Assembly: GCA_041179245.1 (NCBI GenBank)
Contig: JBEGTT010000040.1
Coordinates: forward strand, 1-7,420
Direction: 5' to 3'
Source: JBEGTT01 sp041179245
Lineage (GTDB): Bacteria > Pseudomonadota > Gammaproteobacteria > Burkholderiales > Rhodocyclaceae
DNA: 7,420 nucleotides
Shown: in pieces, positions 1-5,473 of the stretch
How positions within the stretch are numbered: position 1 is the first letter of the stretch
Layout of the letters: each line of letters begins with the position of its first letter
The notes under the pieces: model-generated
Seen by the model: only the letters and a program-made list of their open reading frames with translations
The model's database searches: none
Told to the model about the DNA's origin: nothing
Translations under genes and position numbers: made by a program

Positions 1-566
1 CTGCTATCCTGCACAACGCCACCCCTAACAGTCTGGTTTTGATGGATGAAATTGGGCGCGGCACCTCGACCTTTGATGGCTTAGCACTGGCCTTTGCCAT
101 TTGCCGCCACTTGGTCGAAAAGACCCAAAGCCTGACCCTATTTGCCACTCATTATTTTGAATTGACCCAACTCGCTCAGGAGTATCCCCAGCTAGCCAAT
201 GTTCATCTCGATGCAGTTGAGCATGGGGAACGCATTATTTTCATGCACAGGGTTCAGGAAGGGCCAGCCAACCAGAGTTACGGTATTCAAGTCGCTGCGC
301 TCGCCGGCATGCCAACTACCGTACTAAAAACCGCGCGTAAACAATTACGAACGCTGGAAAGAAAAGCGCTTGAGCAGCACCATCAGCCAGATTTATTCCT
401 CGACGCCCCACCTATTTCATATTCGGAGGAACTCACCGCTGAGTTGCCTACCGGAATATTGAAGTTGCTTGAAACACTGGAAACAACAGACCCAGATGCA
501 CTCACACCACGCCATGCACTTGACCTGATTTACCAACTCAAAACACAGGCCAAGGCTGCTCGCTAA
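1..566 (+). CDS. mutS: DNA mismatch repair protein MutS, C-terminal part (5' end outside window)
   Basis: The reading frame is open from the left edge (first whole codon at 3) to TAA at 564-566, so only about the last 187 residues are present. MutS recognises base mismatches and small loops in DNA and uses ATP to recruit MutL. The visible part starts just before Walker B: LVLMDEIGRGTSTFDG carries the conserved Asp-Glu pair, and the H-loop ATHYFELTQL follows. Next come the helix-turn-helix dimer region (NQSYGIQVAALAGMP) and a linker containing QPDLF. The end, LTPRHALDLIYQLK, matches the small C-terminal tetramerisation segment of the family (E. coli ends with a similar LTPRQALEWIYRLK-type stretch). 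The mismatch-binding, connector and lever domains and Walker A lie outside the window. The ATG at 39 is an internal Met in the ATPase core, not a start. The stop lies 8 bp from the stop of the convergent chemoreceptor gene. Confidence 0.97.
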   Translation, partial: AILHNATPNSLVLMDEIGRGTSTFDGLALAFAICRHLVEKTQSLTLFATHYFELTQLAQEYPQLANVHLDAVEHGERIIFMHRVQEGPANQSYGIQVAALAGMPTTVLKTARKQLRTLERKALEQHHQPDLFLDAPPISYSEELTAELPTGILKLLETLETTDPDALTPRHALDLIYQLKTQAKAAR

Positions 567-574
567 TTAAATAG

Positions 575-2194
575 CTAAACTCTGAACTTCCCGATGGCCT
601 GATGCAAGGATGCTGATAACTGCTGCAGGTGTCGAGCTGCACTTGCTGTATCCCGAATGGCGCTGGCACTTTCTTCGGACATTTCTGCAATTTGACCTAA
701 TTGCTGGGTGATATCTTCACCCGCCAAACTTTGTTCATGAATGGACTCACTAATCCCATTCACGACTTCAGTCACTCTTTGGGCACCTTCACGAATCCGA
801 TTGATCGATTCACCGGCTTCGTTAGCCAGCTGAACGCCGCTGCTTACTTGGCTAACACCCGCTTGCATGGCATTAACCGCACTCTGGGTTCCGTGTTGAA
901 TCTTCTCAACCATCCCAGCAATCTCGGTCGTCGACAGGGCTGTACGCTCTGCCAACTTACGCACCTCGTCAGCCACAACAGCAAAACCACGTCCCTGCTC
1001 ACCCGCACGAGCCGCTTCAATGGCCGCATTTAAAGCCAGCAGATTGGTTTGATCGGCAATTTCCTTGATGGTGTTGACGATAGAAGTAATCTGATTCGAT
1101 TGAACCCCGAGTTCCTGAACAATCACGGATGAAGACTGTACTGCTTCAGAAATTTTCAGCATTTCTGCGGTGGCATTGTGGATTACAGCACTTCCTAGAT
1201 CGGCTAGCTCACCCGCATCCTTGGATATGGTGTAGGCCTCGCTGGCACTTCCTTTGACATTGGTGACACTAACCGACATTTCTTCCATTGCGGCTGCCAT
1301 GGTTGAAGAAGATTGACTCTGCCGAGTTGCACGATCAGCCACCCCTTCGGAAAGTCCTTGGAGCTGCCGTGAAGCGGAAGCAACCTGCTCCGCATTCGAG
1401 GAGATCAACTTAATCATCCCTCTTAATGTTTCCTGCATTCGCTGAATATTGCTCATCAAACTCTTTGATTCGCCCTGTTTGATCAGAACATCTGTACTTA
1501 AATCTCCCATAGAAATTCTTTGTGTAACAGCTGCCGCCTCTGCAGGGTCTCCCCCCAAGGTGGTCAGAATATTCTGTGACAGGAGGAACATGCCTCCCCC
1601 CAACAAGATCGCAATGAGCACTCCAATACCGAATAGCCAAACGGATGTTTCCCGGAATTTAGCATCCACATCATCAACATAAATCCCGGTACCAATTGAC
1701 CAACCCCAAGGTGCAAAACCTTGGACAAAAGAAATTTTGGGGGCCACAACGTCTGAGTTTGGCTTAGGCCATTGGTAAGACACAAAACCACTTCCAGAGG
1801 CTTTAACAACCTGGCGCATTTCCTCAAATAGCGTTTTTCCTGCCTTATCTTTCACCTGCAGCAAATTTTTGCCGTTTAACTCAGGCTTAATGGGGTGCAT
1901 CAACATCACCCCATTCATGTCCTGCACAAAGAAATATTCCGTTTTGTCATAACGCATGACTCGAACTGAATTCAGTGCCGCTTTTTGGGCATCCTCGGTC
2001 CCCATTCGCCCAGCACTGGCTTCCCCTGCGTAATAAGCCACAATGGTTTGGGCCGATTCGACAAGATTTCTAACCTTGTCTTGCCGATCTTCCATTAGCT
2101 GGTAGCGCTGAAACTGCAAAGCCAAGGCAAACAAAATGGTCAAGACAGCGACAGACCCAATTGTCATTGTGGTTAATTTTTGACGTAGATTCAT
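575..2194 (-). CDS. Methyl-accepting chemotaxis protein with periplasmic Cache sensor domain
   Basis: This 539-residue inner-membrane chemoreceptor should sense a small ligand and control CheA/CheW. A short cytoplasmic N-terminus precedes TM1 (about 11-28). The periplasmic region (about 31-183) resembles a single Cache domain (sCache_2 style): YFFVQDMNGVMLMHP near 87-101, YQWPKPN near 140-146, and WGWSIGTGIYVDDV at 163-176 near the end. TM2 is about 185-206, followed by HAMP (about 207-260) and a long coiled-coil signalling hairpin. Its tip, about 378-418, contains DQTNLLALNAAIEAARAGEQ and GRGFAVVADEVRKLAERT, the near-invariant CheA/CheW-binding sequence. Both arms are about 135 residues, which by length suggests the 40-heptad class (inference). 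The protein ends GKFRV with no NWETF-like CheR tether. The start is supported by AAGGA 10 bases upstream. It lies 15 bp after sppA, so it is probably cotranscribed. The ligand cannot be told from sequence; small carboxylates are common for this fold. Confidence 0.95.
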   Translation of the reverse strand: MNLRQKLTTMTIGSVAVLTILFALALQFQRYQLMEDRQDKVRNLVESAQTIVAYYAGEASAGRMGTEDAQKAALNSVRVMRYDKTEYFFVQDMNGVMLMHPIKPELNGKNLLQVKDKAGKTLFEEMRQVVKASGSGFVSYQWPKPNSDVVAPKISFVQGFAPWGWSIGTGIYVDDVDAKFRETSVWLFGIGVLIAILLGGGMFLLSQNILTTLGGDPAEAAAVTQRISMGDLSTDVLIKQGESKSLMSNIQRMQETLRGMIKLISSNAEQVASASRQLQGLSEGVADRATRQSQSSSTMAAAMEEMSVSVTNVKGSASEAYTISKDAGELADLGSAVIHNATAEMLKISEAVQSSSVIVQELGVQSNQITSIVNTIKEIADQTNLLALNAAIEAARAGEQGRGFAVVADEVRKLAERTALSTTEIAGMVEKIQHGTQSAVNAMQAGVSQVSSGVQLANEAGESINRIREGAQRVTEVVNGISESIHEQSLAGEDITQQLGQIAEMSEESASAIRDTASAARHLQQLSASLHQAIGKFRV

Positions 2195-2204
2195 ATTCCA
2201 AAAT

Positions 2205-2209
2205 TCCTT
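2205..2209 (-). promoter_or_regulatory. Ribosome binding site of the chemoreceptor gene
   Basis: On the minus strand AAGGA follows the sppA TAA stop (2210-2212) directly and lies 10 bases before the ATG at 2194. It fixes the chemoreceptor start. It also suggests that ribosomes finishing sppA could feed the next gene. Confidence 0.65.
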
Positions 2210-3205
2210 TTAACGTATCCGGCCTTCAAACAGGCTTTGAACCGATGCTCCCAACCCTACGCCAACACTAGCTCCAAGGCGCTTAGCAACGCGCTCAGCA
2301 ATATTTTCCTTGACCGAGTAGTCGATAATTTTTTCGGCTTTGATCTCGTCACGCGCAACGCTTTCAACGGTTCCTAAACCATCGGCCAAACCAAGCTCAA
2401 TACTTTGTGTGCCCGTCCATAAAAGGCCGGAGAACATCTCTGGTGTTTCCTTGAGTCGATTACCACGACCTTGGCGAACCACTTGAATAAATTGCTGATG
2501 GATTTCATTAAGTAATAACTGGGCGTGTTCTTGTTGGCGTTTCTCTTGGGGTGAAAAAGGATCTAAGAACCCCTTGTTTTCGCCGGCGGTTAGTAAACGC
2601 CGCTCAATCCCTAGTTTTTGCATAACACCCGTAAACCCAAATCCATCCATCAACACACCAATCGAACCCACTAGACTAGCTTTGTTAACAAAAATCTTAT
2701 CCGCCGCAGCAGCAGCGTAATACCCGCCAGAGGCGCACAAATCCTCAACAACGGCGTACAACGGCGTAGAGGGATGAAGCTGGCGCAAACGGCGGATTTC
2801 GTCATTGACCATTCCCGCCTGAACCGGACTACCGCCGGGGCTGTTAATCCGAAGAATGACGCCCGTCGTATTTTTGTCAGCAAAAGCCGCCCGTAATGCA
2901 GCGTTTAAGTTGTCGGCGCTGGCGTCAGTCCCCTCCTCCAGCGTGCCCTTGAGGTAAACCATCGCGGTGTGAGGACCGTTATTTTGCTCATCACCGCTAC
3001 CAAAATCGGTCACCACCATCAGCACTGCAACCAGGTAAACCGCCATGAAAACTTTGAAGAAAGCGCCCCACCGACGGCGAGCTCGTTGTTCTTCAATGGC
3101 CGAGAAAGCCAATTTCTCCAATACAGAGCGTTCCCACGGTGTTTCCTGCCGTGTTGCTGGCGCTGATTCTTTCGGTTCTGGGCTGTTATCCGGTGGCTGG
3201 GTCAT
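2210..3205 (-). CDS. sppA: Signal peptide peptidase SppA (peptidase family S49, short form)
   Basis: This is a membrane-anchored serine protease that degrades signal peptides left after secretion. At 331 residues it is the single-domain form, not the roughly 600-residue tandem-domain form of E. coli. A polar N-terminus with basic RARRRW (41-46) is followed by one membrane segment (about 48-66), and the catalytic domain is predicted to face the periplasm. The family signature includes GVILRINSPGGSP (115-127), where the backbone helps form the oxyanion hole. Catalytic Ser159 lies in CASGGYYAAAAADKI and general base Lys211 in GENKGFLDPFSP. Their 52-residue spacing equals that of Ser147/Lys199 in Bacillus SppA, from memory. 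VNKASLVGSIGVLM (173-186) is also typical. The ATG at 3205 gives the usual cytoplasmic lead-in, but no good Shine-Dalgarno is seen. Its start is 44 bp downstream of the phosphatase stop. No truncation is apparent. Confidence 0.95.
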   Translation of the reverse strand: MTQPPDNSPEPKESAPATRQETPWERSVLEKLAFSAIEEQRARRRWGAFFKVFMAVYLVAVLMVVTDFGSGDEQNNGPHTAMVYLKGTLEEGTDASADNLNAALRAAFADKNTTGVILRINSPGGSPVQAGMVNDEIRRLRQLHPSTPLYAVVEDLCASGGYYAAAAADKIFVNKASLVGSIGVLMDGFGFTGVMQKLGIERRLLTAGENKGFLDPFSPQEKRQQEHAQLLLNEIHQQFIQVVRQGRGNRLKETPEMFSGLLWTGTQSIELGLADGLGTVESVARDEIKAEKIIDYSVKENIAERVAKRLGASVGVGLGASVQSLFEGRIR

Positions 3206-3249
3206 GTTCGTTTTATTTGAGGTATTGAGTTAGAGCGAGAGTAAAAATT

Positions 3250-3936
3250 TCAGGGTTCGGAGAATACACCAGCTTTACCATGCAACCAGTCAGAAAGCGC
3301 CGAAACCGTCGCAAAACACGCTGCGGGTTGGCAGGCGTGTAAATCTTCAGGCAAATGGGCGCCATACAAAACTCCGGCTCCTGCCACACCCGCATTGTTT
3401 GCCATCTTCAAATCATGCGAAGTGTCACCGACCATCACGGCACGGTCAGCAGCAATATCAAGCGTATCCAGAATTTCTAGCAGCATCTGCGGGTGGGGTT
3501 TTGAATGACATTCATCGGCACAACGAGTTGCTGAGAAATAGGAAGTTAATCCACTGTGCTTCAATGCTCGATCTAAGCCAAGACGACTTTTCCCAGTAGC
3601 GACAGCCAATAATGCGCCCTGAGCCGCTAGTGATTCGATCATCTCGCGAACACCTTCAAATAGGGTGAGCTGATGGTCTGTACCTAGATAATGATGTCGA
3701 TAACGCTCAACCATCTGGGGATAAGCGTCGGTGGGCAAATCCGGGACGGCTTGACGCAATGCTTCTGACAAACCAAGACCAATCACTTGACGTGCTGCAT
3801 GGTCCGAAGGAACGGGAACACCCAAGTCACGACTAGCGGACTGAATGGCTTGCACAATGGCAGCCGCCGAGTCCAATAAGGTGCCATCCCAATCGAAAAC
3901 AATCAGGTCAAATGATGAGTTTTGCGGCGATTTCAT
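3250..3936 (-). CDS. HAD-superfamily hydrolase, phosphoglycolate phosphatase-like (subfamily IA)
   Basis: This 228-residue cytoplasmic phosphatase has all four HAD motifs. Motif I is FDWDGTLLDS, with nucleophile Asp15 and acid/base Asp17. Motif II is the Thr of VATGKSR (Thr114). Motif III is Lys146 in SKPHPQ. Motif IV is VMVGDTSHDLKMA, with Asp171 and Asp175 for Mg2+. A helical C1-type cap fits residues about 20-90. It resembles Gph/YjjG-like enzymes, but cap residues do not settle the substrate; phosphoglycolate, a nucleotide or a sugar phosphate are all possible, so no gene symbol is given. HAD genes of this type often sit between rluC and sppA in beta- and gammaproteobacteria (general knowledge). 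The start overlaps the rluC stop by four bases (ATGA) and no clear Shine-Dalgarno precedes it, so translation probably depends on coupling to rluC. Confidence 0.92.
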   Translation of the reverse strand: MKSPQNSSFDLIVFDWDGTLLDSAAAIVQAIQSASRDLGVPVPSDHAARQVIGLGLSEALRQAVPDLPTDAYPQMVERYRHHYLGTDHQLTLFEGVREMIESLAAQGALLAVATGKSRLGLDRALKHSGLTSYFSATRCADECHSKPHPQMLLEILDTLDIAADRAVMVGDTSHDLKMANNAGVAGAGVLYGAHLPEDLHACQPAACFATVSALSDWLHGKAGVFSEP

Positions 3937-4949
3937 GGTGTTACTGCTTTCAAATCAAGAATGTCATTCAAAACCGAGGCACAGAATTCCGGTTTCTCTT
4001 TGAGCAATAGGGATTTCACAAATGGCCGAAAATCATCGGGCAGCGGCGCTTGCAACAAAACGCTTTCACCCGTCACAGGGTGGGGAAATTGCATCGACCA
4101 CGCATGTAAGGCCATGCGTTTTAAGCCTAACTTTGGCAATTCGCGGTTTAAAGAAAAATCACCGTATTTTTCATCGCCCAAAATGGGAAAACCCTGATTG
4201 GCCAAGTGAACCCGAATCTGGTGAGTTCGCCCTGTTTTTAGTTGCGCTTCCAACAAGCTAAAAGATGACCAACGAGCCAATAAACGAAAAACAGTATGTG
4301 CGGGTTTTCCCTCAGGGGAAACACGGACTCGTCGCTCACCATCCGGCAGTAGATATTTCAGCAAAGGATGCCGGATATGTTGGCAATCATTCATCCAACG
4401 CCCCGCAACCAACACCAGATAACGTTTATCCGACGTTTGCCCTGCTAGCCTGAACATGTCGTGTAGCGCAACTAAGGCACTTCGTTTTTTGCCAACGAGC
4501 AAAATACCGGAAGTTTCCCTATCTAAGCGATGCGCCAATTCCAAGAATTTGGCCTGAGGACGTTGAGCGCGTAATGATTCAATAACACCAAAACTTACCC
4601 CGCTTCCACCATGAACCGCCAAACCAACAGGCTTATTGACAGCCAACATAGCGTCATCCTCGAAAAGGATAGGAACGTTTGCATGCTGTTTTGCATGTTC
4701 AGTTACCGCATCTTGAGGGCGCTGGGCGAGCCGAATGGGTGGGATTCGGATGCTATCGCCTGCTTGCAAGCGGTACATGGCATCCACGCGCCGGCTGTTA
4801 ACCCGCACCTCGCCACTACGAAGAATCCGGTATAGGTGGCTTTTGGGAACCCCCTTGCAGCAACGGATCAGATAGTTATCTAGCCTCTGACCGGCTTCGT
4901 CAGATTCAATATTTTTGTATTCAACGGAATGTTTACTGAGGGGTATCAT
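3933..4949 (-). CDS. rluC: 23S rRNA pseudouridine synthase RluC (RluA/RluC/RluD family)
   Basis: RluC converts three uridines of 23S rRNA (955, 2504 and 2580 in E. coli numbering) to pseudouridine. The 338-residue protein starts with an S4 RNA-binding domain (about 18-75), including GQRLDNYLIRCCKGVPKSHL and RILRSGEVRVNSRRV, followed by the catalytic domain. The active site is HRLDRETSG with nucleophilic Asp143. VNKPVGLAVHGGSG (about 104-117) and LKTGRTHQIRVHLA (about 237-250) are other family signatures. The S4 domain, the GVPKS sequence and the position opposite rne favour RluC over RluD or RluA. The ATG at 4949 gives an N-terminus like the E. coli protein (10-17 residues before the EAGQR motif), but only A/T-rich sequence and no clear Shine-Dalgarno precedes it. 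It is the first gene of the predicted rluC-HAD-sppA-mcp operon. Confidence 0.94.
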   Translation of the reverse strand: MIPLSKHSVEYKNIESDEAGQRLDNYLIRCCKGVPKSHLYRILRSGEVRVNSRRVDAMYRLQAGDSIRIPPIRLAQRPQDAVTEHAKQHANVPILFEDDAMLAVNKPVGLAVHGGSGVSFGVIESLRAQRPQAKFLELAHRLDRETSGILLVGKKRSALVALHDMFRLAGQTSDKRYLVLVAGRWMNDCQHIRHPLLKYLLPDGERRVRVSPEGKPAHTVFRLLARWSSFSLLEAQLKTGRTHQIRVHLANQGFPILGDEKYGDFSLNRELPKLGLKRMALHAWSMQFPHPVTGESVLLQAPLPDDFRPFVKSLLLKEKPEFCASVLNDILDLKAVTP

Positions 4950-4984
4950 TTTGCAATATACTGCACCGGTTTTTCGCAGGTAAT

Positions 4985-5002
4985 GGGAAACAAACGGGAA
5001 AC
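4985..5002. repeat. Short direct repeat GGGAAAC, 11-bp period
   Basis: GGGAAAC occurs at 4985-4991 and again at 4996-5002, separated by AAAC. The period is close to one helical turn. It lies about 35-50 bp upstream of the rluC start, near the predicted transcript start, so it could be a pair of protein half-sites or simply chance. Confidence 0.3.
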
Positions 5003-5009
5003 GCCAGCC

Positions 5010-5038
5010 ATTTCAGGCAACTGCTCTCAGACAATCAA
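5010..5038 (-). promoter_or_regulatory. Candidate sigma-70 promoter for rluC
   Basis: On the minus strand, TTGATT (5038-5033) and TGAAAT (5015-5010) are separated by exactly 17 bases. Each matches four of six consensus positions of TTGACA/TATAAT. Transcription would start near 5003, giving a leader of about 50-55 nt before the rluC ATG. It is the best candidate on that strand, but unproven. Confidence 0.3.
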
Positions 5039-5086
5039 CTTAACCTACCAAGTAATTGTCCTAAGGCTTGGAATTTCTCGGGATTC

Positions 5087-5102
5087 ATAAGACCGATCTT
5101 AT
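5087..5102. repeat. Perfect inverted repeat ATAAGA-ccga-TCTTAT
   Basis: Two 6-base arms (5087-5092 and 5097-5102) surround a 4-base centre. The A/T-rich arms would make only a weak RNA hairpin, so a DNA operator for a dimeric regulator is as likely as an RNA role. No known operator was recognised. Confidence 0.4.
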
Positions 5103-5111
5103 TAGTGTTCG

Positions 5112-5132
5112 TGGCACTGCCAGACAATGGCA
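5112..5132. repeat. Three TGGCA/TGCCA half-sites, including a small hairpin
   Basis: TGGCA (5112-5116), TGCCA (5118-5122) and TGGCA (5128-5132) occur in a row. The second and third can pair as a 5-bp stem with loop GACAA. The first and second form an 11-base palindrome around one C. An alternative longer-range pairing joins ACTGCC (5116-5121) with GGCAGT (5142-5147). The short length leaves chance possible. Confidence 0.35.
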
Positions 5133-5188
5133 ACCCGATTCGGCAGTATCCGGAGAGTTTCAATCAGGTACCGAATGGTAAAAGTGTT

Positions 5189-5218
5189 CTTGCATCACGC
5201 CATGCAAGCCCGTATGGC
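5189..5218 (+). other. Two overlapping, mutually exclusive RNA hairpins in the rne leader
   Basis: Hairpin A pairs CTTGCAT (5189-5195) with ATGCAAG (5202-5208) around a 6-base loop, all seven pairs Watson-Crick. Hairpin B pairs GCCATGC (5199-5205) with GTATGGC (5212-5218) around loop AAGCCC, with six Watson-Crick pairs and one G-U. They share bases 5199-5208, so only one can form at a time. The region would be transcribed only if the rne promoter lies upstream of about 5180, which is not shown. Confidence 0.4.
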
Positions 5219-5460
5219 ACACCGGAAACCCGGAGAAAAACAGGTTATATCTGCTCACCTAAAGTAGCGATACTACTCGAATCGCGCTGCACAAGCACGC
5301 AAGGGTTCCACTGTCAGATATCAAAAATCGCCTACCAGGCGGTCTTTCACTCAGCAATCTTTCCCAAAATCACTCAAATACGGAAAATATTTCTAGCCCT
5401 ATCTTGCTGAAACAAACTAACTGATTGTGTGATTCCTGCGCGTGGCAACAGCCGAGCTCT

Positions 5461-5464
5461 GGAG
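5461..5464 (+). promoter_or_regulatory. Ribosome binding site of rne
   Basis: GGAG lies nine bases before the ATG at 5474, in CTCTGGAGTACATATAAATG. It supports this start, as does the N-terminus MKRMLFNATQ, which is the usual beginning of RNase E. A GAGCTC palindrome lies just upstream (5454-5459). Confidence 0.75.
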
Positions 5465-5473
5465 TACATATAA

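Larger units (their letters stand above)
4950..5473. promoter_or_regulatory. Divergent rluC/rne intergenic region with probable long rne leader
   Basis: This 524-bp gap between two divergent starts must drive rluC leftward and rne rightward. No convincing protein gene is seen. A GTG-started frame at 5105-5410 lacks a ribosome site and recognisable content. No confident sigma-70 promoter for rne stands out; the best weak match close to the gene is TTTCCC/17/GAAAAT at 5360-5388. Short inverted repeats cluster between 5087 and 5218. E. coli rne has a 5' UTR of about 360 nt through which RNase E represses its own mRNA, so a regulatory leader here is a reasonable inference, but no sequence match to the E. 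coli element was recognised. Confidence 0.6.

Noticed and set aside
4954..4959. TATATT on the minus strand just before rluC as a -10 box
   Set aside because: There is no fitting -35 at 16-18 bp, and it would produce an essentially leaderless transcript; the TTGATT/TGAAAT pair further upstream is better.
5112..5126. TGGCAC resembling the -24 element of a sigma-54 promoter before rne
   Set aside because: Five bases after TGGCAC the sequence is GACA, not the required TTGC, so the -12 element is missing.
5360..5388. TTTCCC-N17-GAAAAT as a sigma-70 promoter for rne
   Set aside because: The spacing is right and the -10 is fair, but the -35 lacks the key G and A; many equally weak matches are expected in 500 bp, so it is noted but not listed as a feature.
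5105..5410. A 101-codon frame on the plus strand inside the rluC-rne intergenic region
   Set aside because: It starts with GTG without a ribosome site, the protein has no recognisable motif and a composition unlike neighbouring genes, and the region is better explained as promoter plus leader.
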